A stretch of 64,000 nt of DNA, from the IMG/VR virus record IMGVR_UViG_3300042398_000969, positions 105,423-169,422 of that record, one strand, 5' to 3'. Origin of the DNA: a virus. Below, in pieces: positions 36,395 to 46,043 of the stretch; the stretch's first letter is position 1; the number at the start of each line of letters is the position of its first letter. The position numbers and the translations under genes are program-made. The notes beneath the pieces were generated by a model, which saw only the letters and a program-made list of their open reading frames with translations, was not told the origin of the DNA and did no database searches.

Positions 36395-38839
36395 TTAAGA
36401 TCCACACCCCTCACATTCAAATGGGGAATCCGTTGGTCTTTCTGTTGTCATAACAACCTCCGGAGTTTCTTCACTTATAATAGATTTTTGTGTTGTCTGA
36501 TATGTAACCGATTGTAACGGTGATTCAACTGGTTTGTTGGTTGAAGTATCGACACCTAATCCTTTTATTGGATCTACTGCAGAACGAGTTCTTAGGTAGT
36601 ACATACCGGTTTTTAAACCAAGTTTCCAACCAAATAAGTGTGCTGCTAATAATTTTGGTTTTGTTGCATTATCAATGAATAAATTCAAAGATTGTGACTG
36701 ATCGATAAACACACTCCTATTTGCAGCCATTTGTAAAATTCTCTTCTGAGACATTTCCCAAACAGTCTTATACACTTCTTTGATTTCAACCGGTATTTCT
36801 GGGATATTTTGAATTGAACCATTTTCCATGATTAACTTCTTTTTAAGATCATCATTCCATAAGTTCAATTTTAATAACTCATTAACCAGGTGTTTGTTAA
36901 CAACAACGAATTCACCACCTAATGTTCTTCTTGAATACATGTTAGTTGTAAATGGTTCAAACGCTTCGTTGTTACCAAGGATTTGTGCTGTTGATGCTGT
37001 TGGCATAGGAGCAATTAACAAAGAATTTCTAACACCATTGTTAACAACCTCTTTTCTTAATTTTTTCCAATTCCATCTACCAGATAAATCTTTATCTTTT
37101 AATCCCCACATTTCAAATTGGAATATACCCTTTTCAATAGGTGAACCAACAATAGATTCATAAGGACCATATTCTTTTGCTAAATCATTTGATGATGTCA
37201 TAGCAGCAAAATAAATCGTTTCGAAAATATCCGTTTGTAATTTATCAGCTTCTTCTGATTCAAATGGTAGTCCTAACATACAGAATACATCAGCTAAACC
37301 TTGAACACCTAAACCAATTGGTCTGTGTTTAAAATTAGAATTTTTAGTTTCTTCTGTTGGATAGAAATTTAAATTAATTACATTATTCAAGTTCTTTACA
37401 ACTTGATATGTGTACTCATATAACATATTGTGACTGAATTCACCATCAACAATATATTTCGGTAACGCGATAGATGCTAAATTACAAACAGCTTGTTCAG
37501 TTGGTGAACTATATTCAATAATCTCAGTACATAAATTTGAAGATTTAATAGTGCCTAAATTCTTTTGATTTGATTTGTAGTTAGCTGGATCTTTATATAA
37601 CATATAAGGTGTTCCAGTTTCTATTTGTGCAGTTAAAATTGCGTCCATTAACTTTCTAGCCTTAATTGTTTTTCTAGCTAAACCTTGTTGTTCGTAAGAT
37701 TCATATAATCTAGTGAATGCTTTATCTTCTGGACTATCATATGCATCAGATAAACCTGGGGCTTCGTCTGGAGAGAATAACGACCAATCACCATCTTGCT
37801 CAACACGTTGCATAAACAAATCTGGTGTCCACATAGCTAAGAATAAATCTCTTGCACGCATTTCTTCTTTACCATGATTTTTTCTTAAATCAATAAATTC
37901 AAAAACATCTGCATGCCATGGTTCTAGATAGATAGCAAAAGATCCTTTTCTTTTACCACCTTGATTAATCCAACGAGCAACTTCATTATAAGTCTTCATC
38001 ATCGGTAGAAGTCCATCGGACATACCACCGGTTCCTTTAATATACGCACCTTTAGCTCTTACATCATGAACGTGAAGACCAATACCGCCAGCCCATTTAG
38101 AAATCTTTGCAACGTCTTTAATTGTATCAAACAATCCATCAATATCATCACCCTTGTTTCCAATTAAGAAACAAGATGACATTTGTGCTCTACGTGTACC
38201 AGCATTAAATAATGTTGGTGTTGCGTGAGTATAAAAATGTTGTGATAAATCATCATAAATTCTAAGTGCCATTTGTACATCACCACCACAAATACCAACG
38301 GCAACTCTCATATACATATACTGTGGTCTTTCAACAACTCTTTCACTAATCTTTAATAGGTATGATCTTTCTAATGTTTTAAATCCAAAATACTCAAAAT
38401 CAAAATCTCTATTAAAAACAATTGCACCATCAATCACCTCCTTATTTTCCATAACAAACTTGTAAACACTATCATCAATTAGCGATGATTCCTTACCAGT
38501 TTTTGGTTCAACAAATGAATGTAGTTCTTTAATTGCTTGAGAGAATTTCTTTGGTGTTGTTTTATGTAAATTAGTAACCGCCAATCTCCCCGCTAACTTT
38601 GCATAATCTGGATGTGTTGTTGTCATAGAAGCTGCTGTCTCTGCTGCTAATGTATCCAACTCTGTTGTAGTGATCCCATTATAAATTCCTTGAGTTACTT
38701 TTAATGTAATAAAAGTTGGATCAACATAATCCATGTTTAAATCTTCACAAAGAGCACTAATTCTTTTAGTGATCTTGTCATATCTCATTTCTTCTAACGT
38801 ACCGTCTCTCTTTAATACTTTCATTTTTCTCTTATTCAA
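36395..38839 (-). CDS. nrdA: Ribonucleotide reductase class I, large subunit
   Basis: This reduces ribonucleotides to deoxyribonucleotides with NrdB. An N-terminal ATP-cone (about 1-95, MKVLKRDGTLEEMRYDKI) suggests dATP control is kept. Catalytic features visible are the first redox Cys (AQMSSCFLI), SNLCTEI with the active-site Asn, Cys and Glu, the second redox Cys in AVCNLASIAL, and PMPTASTAQILGNNE. The C-terminal CEGC relay pair (FECEGCGS) is intact. At 814 residues it is full length. It is the last gene of the replication unit, 8 bases after nrdB, with a terminator beyond. Confidence 0.97.
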   Translation of the reverse strand: MNKRKMKVLKRDGTLEEMRYDKITKRISALCEDLNMDYVDPTFITLKVTQGIYNGITTTELDTLAAETAASMTTTHPDYAKLAGRLAVTNLHKTTPKKFSQAIKELHSFVEPKTGKESSLIDDSVYKFVMENKEVIDGAIVFNRDFDFEYFGFKTLERSYLLKISERVVERPQYMYMRVAVGICGGDVQMALRIYDDLSQHFYTHATPTLFNAGTRRAQMSSCFLIGNKGDDIDGLFDTIKDVAKISKWAGGIGLHVHDVRAKGAYIKGTGGMSDGLLPMMKTYNEVARWINQGGKRKGSFAIYLEPWHADVFEFIDLRKNHGKEEMRARDLFLAMWTPDLFMQRVEQDGDWSLFSPDEAPGLSDAYDSPEDKAFTRLYESYEQQGLARKTIKARKLMDAILTAQIETGTPYMLYKDPANYKSNQKNLGTIKSSNLCTEIIEYSSPTEQAVCNLASIALPKYIVDGEFSHNMLYEYTYQVVKNLNNVINLNFYPTEETKNSNFKHRPIGLGVQGLADVFCMLGLPFESEEADKLQTDIFETIYFAAMTSSNDLAKEYGPYESIVGSPIEKGIFQFEMWGLKDKDLSGRWNWKKLRKEVVNNGVRNSLLIAPMPTASTAQILGNNEAFEPFTTNMYSRRTLGGEFVVVNKHLVNELLKLNLWNDDLKKKLIMENGSIQNIPEIPVEIKEVYKTVWEMSQKRILQMAANRSVFIDQSQSLNLFIDNATKPKLLAAHLFGWKLGLKTGMYYLRTRSAVDPIKGLGVDTSTNKPVESPLQSVTYQTTQKSIISEETPEVVMTTERPTDSPFECEGCGS

Positions 38840-38847
38840 TTGTTTTT

Positions 38848-39825
38848 TTAGAAATCAACATCACCGAATGCAGAATTTAAATCTTCTGACTCTGTTGTTT
38901 TATTTACACCCGCTTTTTGATATTCAGCAACTCTTTTCTCAAAGAAATTTGTTTTACCTTGTAATGCAATATTTTGCATAAAATCAAATGGGTTTTCTGC
39001 ATTATAAACTTTAGAGCAACCTAATGCAACTAATAATCTATCTGTTACAAATTCCAAATATTGTGCCATTAAATCTGAATTCATACCAATCAAACGAACT
39101 GGTAATGCTTCAAGAATAAATTCCTTTTCGATTTCTAGTGCACCACAGATAATTTCTTTAACTCTTTTTTCAGAAATTTTATTTTCAATATGGTTATTGA
39201 ATAAGTGACAAGCATAATCGCAGTGCATACCTTCATCACGAGAAATTAATTCATTCGAGAAAGTTAAACCTGGCATTAATCCTCTTTTCTTTAACCAGAA
39301 AATAGAACAGAATGAACCAGAAAAGAAAATACCTTCAACAGCAGCAAATGCAACTAATCTATCAACAAAAGATTCAGAATTAATCCATTTAATTGCCCAA
39401 TCAGCTTTCTTCTTGATTGCTGGGATGGTTTCAATAGCATTAAATAATTTATGTTGTTCTTCTTTATCTTTAATGTATGTGTCAATTAATAACGAATATG
39501 TTTCGCTATGGATGTTTTCCATCATAATCTGGAAACCATAGAAAAATTTAGCTTCAGTATATTGAACCTCATTAACAAAGTTCATTGCTAAGTTTTCATT
39601 GACAATACCATCCGACGCAGCAAAAAATGCTAGAACGTGTTTAACAAAATGTTGTTCATCTGCATTTAACTTATTATCCCAATCATAAACATCTTGTCCA
39701 AGATCAATCTCTTCAGCAGTCCAAAAACACGCTTCTTGTTGTTTAAATAATCTCCATAAATCATGATGCTGAATTGGAAAAAGCACAAAGCGACCTGGAT
39801 TGTCAATTAAAATTTTTTCTGTCAT
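38848..39825 (-). CDS. nrdB: Ribonucleotide reductase class I, small subunit
   Basis: This is a di-iron tyrosyl-radical subunit of 325 residues. Ligands and radical are visible: Asp41 in TAEEIDL; Glu103, His106 and Tyr110 in MENIHSETY; the helix [10 protein letters not shown]; and Glu plus His in [12 protein letters not shown]. The C-terminus (NSAFGDVDF) is the expected docking tail for NrdA. It lies 12 bases after the helicase gene and 8 bases before nrdA. Confidence 0.97.
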   Translation of the reverse strand: MTEKILIDNPGRFVLFPIQHHDLWRLFKQQEACFWTAEEIDLGQDVYDWDNKLNADEQHFVKHVLAFFAASDGIVNENLAMNFVNEVQYTEAKFFYGFQIMMENIHSETYSLLIDTYIKDKEEQHKLFNAIETIPAIKKKADWAIKWINSESFVDRLVAFAAVEGIFFSGSFCSIFWLKKRGLMPGLTFSNELISRDEGMHCDYACHLFNNHIENKISEKRVKEIICGALEIEKEFILEALPVRLIGMNSDLMAQYLEFVTDRLLVALGCSKVYNAENPFDFMQNIALQGKTNFFEKRVAEYQKAGVNKTTESEDLNSAFGDVDF

Positions 39826-39837
39826 TTTTTTTATTTT

Positions 39838-41229
39838 TTATTTTGTTGTTGTATTTTTTTCTAAGAATTCTTGATAAACAGTATTTTTTCTGTTTCTTTT
39901 TTGTTCTTCTTTTTCTTCTTTGTAACCAAGAAGTGTGTTTTGATATTCTGTATCAATAGTTAAGAACTCGTTATTGAATTTACAATTGTTAAAGATAACA
40001 CCATCTTTACCAATTCTAGATTTTAATAGTGTTAATGTTGCTAGGTTTTGTTCTTTTTGCTCAATCGTTTTACCGATAGATAGAACTACGTGACCAATTT
40101 GTGCTTTCTTAATTGATCCACCCATTTGATCTGTTGTTACAACTTCACTCTTAATAGATTCTCTATTACCTTGTGTTGCTGTCCATATAGCCACATCAAA
40201 TTCAGATGTCATAGATTCTAATTGTCTCATAATTGCACCATCACCTTTCCATTCTTCGTTATAATTCGTTTTCTCTGGTGTGATACAATCAACATAATCC
40301 AAAGTTACTAAATCTATTCTAAATCCATCTGCCTGAAGCTTTCTTAATTTAGATTTTATTTCGGAAATGGTAACAGAGTCACTAGGTAACTTTAATAATC
40401 TAAGTTCACCTTGTGATTGTTTTCTTCTTTCTGCAACAATTTCTTCAATTTTATCAGCCTCTAATGGTTGATCTTTAGGTGAAATACCTGTCCAAATGGT
40501 AAAGTGCTTTCTTTTGATATTATTAATGTTATCTTCAAAAAAGATCTGTACAACATTATACCCAGAATTGTATGCCTCGTTAGAGAACTTGGTTAATAAT
40601 GTAGTTTTACCAGTTCCTGTTGGCGCCAAAACAACGCCAAGTTCACCTCTACCTAAACCACCGTCTAATAGCCCATCAATTCCAACAATACCGGTAGGTA
40701 TTGGTCTTCTGTTGTCAGCCTGTAACGCCATCATGATATTGTCGAATACATCTTCAACCTCATGACCCATTACACCAACCTGAAGAGCGTCTTGTATAAT
40801 TTTTTCAATAGTATTATACTGTTCAAAATCACCCTTCTTAGTAATCTCTTCGATTTTCTTAATTGCCTTTTTTACTACCTGTTGTTTACAAAACTTAATT
40901 GCCCTGTCCTTAGTTCCCGGAACGCTTCCAGGCTCTATTACGTGGTTTTTAACATTTGATAACATATCAAGGTTAGATTTTCTGTTTGTATCAGAAATAC
41001 TTTCAGCCTTTATCTGCTCTTCAATAGCGTTGTATTGTGGTACGGTTTTCCCGTATGTCTCAAAATATTCTTTAATATTTTGAACGATAAATTTCATACC
41101 GCTATTATCAAAATAATCAGGTTCAATAACCTCAATTATTGTTTCAGAAAATTTCCTGTCTTCTATGATCAATTTAAGGAGAGATAACTGATAGTTGCTC
41201 CCTAAATGACCAAAATTTATGTCATTCAT
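39838..41229 (-). CDS. gp41: Replicative DNA helicase (gp41/DnaB family)
   Basis: This is a 463-residue hexameric helicase. The N-terminal domain (about 1-165) is helical and mediates primase contact in this family. The RecA-like motor has Walker A at 202-210 (APTGTGKTT), the family's IFFEDN following strand, and Walker B in RIDLVTLDYVDCI. The WTATQGNRES motif matches the DnaB H3-type sensor. It is close in length to T4 gp41 (475). No separate helicase loader (gp59) is seen in the unit; the 152-residue protein just upstream is a candidate by position. Confidence 0.93.
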   Translation of the reverse strand: MNDINFGHLGSNYQLSLLKLIIEDRKFSETIIEVIEPDYFDNSGMKFIVQNIKEYFETYGKTVPQYNAIEEQIKAESISDTNRKSNLDMLSNVKNHVIEPGSVPGTKDRAIKFCKQQVVKKAIKKIEEITKKGDFEQYNTIEKIIQDALQVGVMGHEVEDVFDNIMMALQADNRRPIPTGIVGIDGLLDGGLGRGELGVVLAPTGTGKTTLLTKFSNEAYNSGYNVVQIFFEDNINNIKRKHFTIWTGISPKDQPLEADKIEEIVAERRKQSQGELRLLKLPSDSVTISEIKSKLRKLQADGFRIDLVTLDYVDCITPEKTNYNEEWKGDGAIMRQLESMTSEFDVAIWTATQGNRESIKSEVVTTDQMGGSIKKAQIGHVVLSIGKTIEQKEQNLATLTLLKSRIGKDGVIFNNCKFNNEFLTIDTEYQNTLLGYKEEKEEQKRNRKNTVYQEFLEKNTTTK

Positions 41230-41258
41230 ATGTCTATTGTTTCAAATAATAAAAAAAA

Positions 41259-41717
41259 TTAAAGTTCGTACTGAAGGTAAGTTGTCTCAGGATCACTAAG
41301 TGACAAAACTTCAGTCAAATCTGCCAAAATCTTCCTCAGCTTTGGTCTGATGTCTACAGCATATCTAACCTTTGGATGATAGTAATGCGCAGGGAAAATT
41401 CTTTCAATAAATACCTCGTCAAGTTGCTTAATTTGCAACAAAAAATACTGTTCATCCAATTCTTTAGGGTCTTCCACAATCTCGCTATTCATGAAAAATG
41501 CTTGATTTTCGGATAGATAATCAGAACTTTTTATTTTCAAATCTTCAGAAATTTCAGCACAAATATATTTTACTTCTTCGTGTAAATTCATAGATTTTTT
41601 TGTCTTTGGATTGAAATCCCTTACGTTGAAATATCTTTGACAAATAATATTTCCGTCTAATGTTAGTAAAAACTCAAATTTGTTTGGGTCTTGCATGTTA
41701 CTATTCATAAATCTCAC
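41259..41717 (-). CDS. Hypothetical protein of the replication unit (152 aa)
   Basis: This is a mixed alpha/beta, acidic protein with a beta start (FEFLLTLDGNIICQRYF) and a hydrophobic-charged helical C-terminus. The start codon overlaps the RNase H stop as ATGA, and helicase follows 29 bases later. No zinc, nucleotide or DNA-binding motif is recognised. Its location between RNase H and helicase suggests a replication accessory, possibly a helicase-loading factor, but nothing in the sequence proves it. Confidence 0.6.
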   Translation of the reverse strand: MRFMNSNMQDPNKFEFLLTLDGNIICQRYFNVRDFNPKTKKSMNLHEEVKYICAEISEDLKIKSSDYLSENQAFFMNSEIVEDPKELDEQYFLLQIKQLDEVFIERIFPAHYYHPKVRYAVDIRPKLRKILADLTEVLSLSDPETTYLQYEL

Positions 41718-42736
41718 TTTTTAATATTAAATTTTATTATTTTTTTATTTTTTTCTTTTCTTGTTAATCTTAAGAATGGGTTTAGAAAATTTACCAAGCC
41801 GTCGTCTGATTTAGGTATTAAGCTGAATATCCCATCTTCCTGCATCAATCTCATCATATTCTTATATGACCGACCTTCTGAGTCTAAATTCTCCTTTATC
41901 AATGAAATGATCCCAATTTTAGCATCGTCTGTTAATATGGGGTCATCTAGGCATACCATTTTATTATTTATCTCGAAGAATTCATCTCCAAAGACTCCTA
42001 ATTTAGTAACGCCTGTTAGAAAATTTTGAATGAGTCTATTATGTCTATCAGATTCAAATAATATATCACCCTGATTTCTTACTTCTTGTAAAGTTAATTG
42101 TTTTGTTTTAATTTCTGGGAACATACTGATAAGTCTTTTTATCCCCAAGTTTTTGATACCAAATATATTGTCAGATGGATCACCACATAAGATCTTTATG
42201 AGCTTTACGTTTTCAATTAAAACGTCTTCGTGGTCATATTGTATAATATCATTTCTAGAATATAATTTTCTATGAGATGGATTATATAAAACAACGTCAT
42301 CATTAATTAATTGTACTAAATCTCTATCAGATGAATAGATGATCTTTTTCTCAGATGTTGAGGATTGTGTATAAAAAGCTATACAATCGTCAGCTTCGCA
42401 GTATTCAAACTCTGCCTGTCTAACATATAACTCTTCCAGATATTGTTTGATTCTGTTTCTTTGGTATTGATACGAATTGATCTCCTCCTCAGTTCTGTTT
42501 CTTTGTTTTCTATTTTCTTTGTATTGATGGTATATTTTCTTTCTTGATAAAGAGCCTTCTCTACCATCCCAAAATACACAGATTTTGTCTAACTGATATG
42601 TTTCGAAAGATCTTCTAAGGGTGTCGATAAAGTGGAATAAACCCCCAATATGTTGACCCTTATAAAATCTATTCTTCTGACCGTAAAAACCTATGGTTAA
42701 CAAATTATCACCGTCAACCAACAATGTTTTAGACAT
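41714..42736 (-). CDS. rnh: RNase H / 5'-3' exonuclease (FEN1 family)
   Basis: This removes RNA primers and 5' flaps. It has the PIN-like nuclease layout: LLVDGDNL (Asp8, Asp10), FWDGRE (Asp57), EADDC (Glu114, Asp116, Asp117), SSDRDL (Asp137, Asp139), and the helix-hairpin-helix region CGDPSDNIFGIKNLG (about 182-197). Its length of 340 residues is near T4 RNase H (305). It sits between UvsX and the hypothetical protein, with an ATGA overlap downstream. Confidence 0.92.
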   Translation of the reverse strand: MSKTLLVDGDNLLTIGFYGQKNRFYKGQHIGGLFHFIDTLRRSFETYQLDKICVFWDGREGSLSRKKIYHQYKENRKQRNRTEEEINSYQYQRNRIKQYLEELYVRQAEFEYCEADDCIAFYTQSSTSEKKIIYSSDRDLVQLINDDVVLYNPSHRKLYSRNDIIQYDHEDVLIENVKLIKILCGDPSDNIFGIKNLGIKRLISMFPEIKTKQLTLQEVRNQGDILFESDRHNRLIQNFLTGVTKLGVFGDEFFEINNKMVCLDDPILTDDAKIGIISLIKENLDSEGRSYKNMMRLMQEDGIFSLIPKSDDGLVNFLNPFLRLTRKEKNKKIIKFNIKK

Positions 42737-42772
42737 TTCGTCTATTGTATTAAAAGTTAAAAAATAAAAACA

Positions 42773-43786
42773 CTATTCTCCACCAATTTCTTCATCCTCA
42801 GATTCAGAAAATTCAATATCACCATCACCAAATCCACCTAGTACTTGATTCCAATAATCAGAATAATCTTTCTTATATGTATCTAATGCTTCTTTCGTAT
42901 CGTGGATGTATCCTTGTGGTACTGCAATAATTTTTCCATCTCTATATGCTAAACCATTTACGTGGTTCTTAAGGATTGAGATTTTAGTTCTAATTGCATA
43001 TGTAACTTTTCTGCCACCCTTAACTGCATCAATGTGATTGATACCAGCTTTCTTTTGGTTACCGAATAAGAATACAATTGATGATGCTAACCATAATGCT
43101 TCACCACCTTTTGCTTTGATTTCTGGTTGTCCAAATGGATTATCAGGAAGCTCAACCCATGGTTGGTTAACAACAATCATTGTAACGTATAACGGATTCT
43201 CTTTAGTTGGATAATCTTCTTTTTTAGATTTAGAAATTCTTGAGTGAATACCCATACCAATTTTATCTGCTAAAGCTGATGCATTATGTTGCTTACCACC
43301 TTTACCTTCAAAGGTCATTTTACATGGAACAGATCCAACAGAATCCCAACAAATCAATAAGTTTTTACTTAATTTACCAGATGCCTGCGCATCAATTAAT
43401 TTGTTAATAAAATCTGTAATTTCTTCAATGTAATCAAATCCATCATTAAAGATAAAATTACCATGCCATTCTCCATCTTCATCTTGTTCAGCTTGAAGAC
43501 CTAATTGAACAGCGTGCTCCCAGTTCCATTTCTTTTCTGTAATAATGAAAACAGGTAAGTGTCCTTTCTTTTGTGCATCTACAGCAGCTAAAATCATTGC
43601 TGTTGTCTTAGATGAGTTAGAGTGACCTAGAAACATGTTAATACCACCCATAACCGGACCAGGCATACCACAAGCATCTAAAAATGCTTGACCACAATAA
43701 TAGTAGTTGGTTTCTTTATATTTTGTCTTCGTTGAAAACTCCTTCAGGATGTCTTCGTCGTTAAATTGTTTTTTCTTAATAGCCAT
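42773..43786 (-). CDS. uvsX: UvsX-like recombinase (RecA family)
   Basis: This is a strand-exchange protein for recombination-dependent replication and repair. Walker A at 54-62 (GHSNSSKTT) lacks the second Gly, as in T4 UvsX. ITEKKWNWE provides the post-Walker glutamate region, LLICWDSVGS carries the Walker B Asp (148), and IVVNQPWVELP and KAKGGEAL are RecA-like. At 337 residues it has an acidic C-terminal tail (ESEDEEIGG). It follows the SSB gene after a GC-rich hairpin that may lower its level relative to SSB. Confidence 0.93.
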   Translation of the reverse strand: MAIKKKQFNDEDILKEFSTKTKYKETNYYYCGQAFLDACGMPGPVMGGINMFLGHSNSSKTTAMILAAVDAQKKGHLPVFIITEKKWNWEHAVQLGLQAEQDEDGEWHGNFIFNDGFDYIEEITDFINKLIDAQASGKLSKNLLICWDSVGSVPCKMTFEGKGGKQHNASALADKIGMGIHSRISKSKKEDYPTKENPLYVTMIVVNQPWVELPDNPFGQPEIKAKGGEALWLASSIVFLFGNQKKAGINHIDAVKGGRKVTYAIRTKISILKNHVNGLAYRDGKIIAVPQGYIHDTKEALDTYKKDYSDYWNQVLGGFGDGDIEFSESEDEEIGGE

Positions 43787-43800
43787 GTTATAGTTTTTTT

Positions 43801-43832
43801 AAAAATGGGGCTTGTGACGTTATCTCCGCCCC
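43801..43832 (-). terminator. Possible attenuator between SSB and uvsX
   Basis: On the minus strand GGGGC (43832-43828) and GCCCC (43811-43807) enclose 16 bases and are followed by ATTTTT. The stem is short and the loop long, so partial termination is likely. This would fit SSB being needed in excess over UvsX. Confidence 0.45.
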
Positions 43833-43840
43833 TTGTATAA

Positions 43841-44677
43841 TTAGAACGGTAAGTTCTCGTCCGCATCATCTTCCTCCTGTGGATCTTCGATTGGTGCAGA
43901 AGGTGCTTTGAAAACCTCTTCACCTTGTGAGTTAGACACCCACTTCTTAGTATCACTATCCCAACGTGGAGTTTCACCCTTAGCAACCATTTCAAGATAC
44001 TCCTCTGGTTTCTTAGAATAAACGTCAGACCATACTGTTTCTTCATTAACCCACGCACTAGCTGTTGCTCCGTCTGTGTGTAATGGAGATGGATCCTCAG
44101 GCATTACTGAACTGATTGAAGTATATTCTTTACCGTTACCAGACTTGGTTAATGTTAAGAAAATTGTTAAATCTCTACCAGTTTCAACATCGGTAATATC
44201 ACCTTTCTTTTGGAAAATCGGGAAGATCTTATCAATGATACCATCACCCTTAGCGTTGTGCTTAAATCTCCAGAATTTAGGTCCGTCTTGTTCGTTATCT
44301 CTATCAATAACTTTAACGATGTAGAACTTACGTGAACGGTACTGACGAGCTAATTCAGCATCAGATTGAACTTTAGTAGCATATAATGCATCCTTAACCT
44401 CATTTAATGGTGAACGTTTACCTTCTTGAGCTGGATCATATAATTTAGTCCAATTACCATCAATTTGAATCTCGTGGAAGTAACCTTCTTTAAATGGTGT
44501 TTCACCATCTTTAGTTGGTAGGATTCTAATACGTCTTTCACCAGACTTAGAACCTTTAGGAAGAACAGTTGTAAAATACTTTTTCATTCTGTCTTCTTGT
44601 GAAATCTTGTTCGCGTTGCTACTTGTAGCGTTTTTGTTTTTTTCGTACTGTGCTAGTACTGAATCTACTGTTGCCAT
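43841..44677 (-). CDS. gp32: gp32-like single-stranded DNA-binding protein
   Basis: This is a 278-residue SSB that coats replication and recombination intermediates. The N-terminal basic region and KKYFTTVLPKG precede the core, where HEIQIDGNWTKLYDP and KFYIVKVIDRDNEQDGPKFWRF match the gp32 core layout. The gp32 zinc ligands are absent: there is no Cys in the whole protein. The C-terminus is acidic and ends DENLPF, closer to the bacterial SSB tip (DDDIPF) than to the T4 gp32 tail. It is the first gene of the replication unit, just after a strong terminator. Confidence 0.88.
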   Translation of the reverse strand: MATVDSVLAQYEKNKNATSSNANKISQEDRMKKYFTTVLPKGSKSGERRIRILPTKDGETPFKEGYFHEIQIDGNWTKLYDPAQEGKRSPLNEVKDALYATKVQSDAELARQYRSRKFYIVKVIDRDNEQDGPKFWRFKHNAKGDGIIDKIFPIFQKKGDITDVETGRDLTIFLTLTKSGNGKEYTSISSVMPEDPSPLHTDGATASAWVNEETVWSDVYSKKPEEYLEMVAKGETPRWDSDTKKWVSNSQGEEVFKAPSAPIEDPQEEDDADENLPF

Positions 44678-44722
44678 AATAGTTTTTTTTAATTGTTAAT
44701 AATCTTATGATAAAAGATACAT

Positions 44723-44749
44723 AAAAAAACCCAGATTAAAAAATCTGGG
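44723..44749 (-). terminator. Strong intrinsic terminator upstream of SSB
   Basis: A perfect 8-bp stem (CCCAGATT 44730-44737 with AATCTGGG 44742-44749) with an AAAA loop, followed on the minus strand by seven Ts. It ends the late unit containing the small genes at 46241-44778. Confidence 0.9.
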
Positions 44750-44777
44750 CTTAATATTTTTTTAAATTTTTTATTTG

Positions 44778-45023
44778 TTAGCTATCAATATCACCCCAAC
44801 TTACAATATAATCATCATAAGTACCCATAAAAGAATTTTTAGCGGTAACGGTATAACCATATGTATTTCTTAATTCATCCGCCATTGACTCGTTCATATG
44901 GTTATTACCAACAAGAATTCTATATAGACCTTGTGAAGTAGCACCGGTAACTAACGAGTTAATATACGAAAGAGATCCGGTTGTTGTATTTGATGCTGTT
45001 AATGCTGCTGATCCTGATATCAT
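44778..45023 (-). CDS. Small hypothetical protein (81 aa)
   Basis: This protein starts MISGSAALTASNTTTG and contains ELRNTYGYTVTAKNSF and YIVSWGDIDS. The Ser/Thr/Gly-rich start is like structural proteins of this phage. It follows the DUF5856-like gene by 13 bases and is the last gene before the terminator at 44723-44749. The family is not recognised; a minor virion part is plausible. Confidence 0.5.
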   Translation of the reverse strand: MISGSAALTASNTTTGSLSYINSLVTGATSQGLYRILVGNNHMNESMADELRNTYGYTVTAKNSFMGTYDDYIVSWGDIDS

Positions 45024-45036
45024 TTTTTAAATAGTT

Positions 45037-45423
45037 TTATTCTAAAGTTAGAAGGTAGGCTAATTTATTAACCTCGCCAAGCATTTCATCTCTTAAGTTT
45101 AATAAGTCTGTATCACTTTCTGGTGATAATTCTGAGCTTAAGCCGATTAAAAATTCTTTTATTTTTTGTAAAAATTTAACAATTTCAATGTCTAATAAAT
45201 TAAAAATTTCAATTGTTCTATTTGATTCATCAATTGTAAATCTTCCAAACTTACCCATCGATATTTCTACATATTGGTCAATAAGACCATCTAGTGTGTC
45301 ATATATGTTACCAAAAGCCATGTGTCTAGCATAACCCTTTGTCTGCCAATGCATTATCTTAAATTGACATTGTAGACCTAAAAATAGGTTAACATTAGAA
45401 CCTAGATTGTTGTTCGTCTTCAT
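45037..45423 (-). CDS. DUF5856/Dps-like four-helix protein
   Basis: This is a 128-residue, mostly helical protein with FKIMHWQTKGYARHMAFG near residues 21-38 and DTLDGLIDQYVEI after it. This pattern is seen in ferritin-like DUF5856 proteins of T4-like phages. His and Glu residues are placed like Dps metal sites, but I cannot confirm a ferroxidase centre. The start overlaps the end of the Pro/Ala-rich gene by 29 bases. Confidence 0.6.
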   Translation of the reverse strand: MKTNNNLGSNVNLFLGLQCQFKIMHWQTKGYARHMAFGNIYDTLDGLIDQYVEISMGKFGRFTIDESNRTIEIFNLLDIEIVKFLQKIKEFLIGLSSELSPESDTDLLNLRDEMLGEVNKLAYLLTLE

Positions 45424-46039
45424 AAGGGTTAAATGACTGACTTAAGTCTTCTTTAGAATAATTTTCAATGTCGCTCTTAGTTAAAACATATTCGTTTTTA
45501 CCACTAGCTCTCATTTCTTGTTGTTTATGTGCGAAAAATTCTTGAGGTTTTTCATTAAAAGGATATGAATCCAATGAACGCATCTCTAATTTTTCTTGAG
45601 GTGTTTGTGGTTTAACGTCATCTATCTTTGCCCCTAATTGGTCAATTTTAGCAATAACCGCATCCATGTTGCTTAATTTAGCTTCAAGATCATCTAGTTT
45701 GCTGAATACCGCATCCATTTGTTGCATAACACCACTTTGTTCACCTTTAGAAGCTTCTAATTCGTTTTTGATGTTCTTGGTCATATTAACCAAATCTGTA
45801 ACGTCCACTTCTTCAGTATTTTCCGCACCTTCTGGTGAATCTGGTAATGCTGGAGCGTCTGCTGGCATTCCTGCTGGATCAGCTGGTGGCATATCTAAAG
45901 CCGCACCAGGTTCTGCTGGGGCGTCAGTAGGTGCTGGAGCTGCTGGTAATTCTTGCTCAGTAATCACATAAAGTGATTTTGCATTTTTATTAATAGATTT
46001 ATATCTATTGATTTCTTCTAAAAGTTTTTGCTCTAACAT
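45395..46039 (-). CDS. Pro/Ala-rich coiled-coil protein (214 aa)
   Basis: The N-terminus (LLEEINRYKSINKNAKSLYVI) is helical. Residues 30-75 are Pro/Ala-rich (PAAPAPTDAPAEPG). A coiled coil at about 100-150 (QQMDAVFSKLDDLEAKLSNM) is followed by a C-terminal segment (SLDSYPFNEKPQEFF). Proteins of this shape are common in T4-like genomes near the small-gene cluster, from memory; their role is not known. It overlaps its downstream neighbour by 29 bases. Confidence 0.5.
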   Translation of the reverse strand: MLEQKLLEEINRYKSINKNAKSLYVITEQELPAAPAPTDAPAEPGAALDMPPADPAGMPADAPALPDSPEGAENTEEVDVTDLVNMTKNIKNELEASKGEQSGVMQQMDAVFSKLDDLEAKLSNMDAVIAKIDQLGAKIDDVKPQTPQEKLEMRSLDSYPFNEKPQEFFAHKQQEMRASGKNEYVLTKSDIENYSKEDLSQSFNPYEDEQQSRF

Positions 46040-46043
46040 AGTA

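Noticed and set aside
42930-43640. UvsX with a broken Walker A (missing the second Gly) as a pseudogene
   Set aside because: T4 UvsX also has a non-canonical loop, the rest of the ATPase motifs are intact and the length is full.
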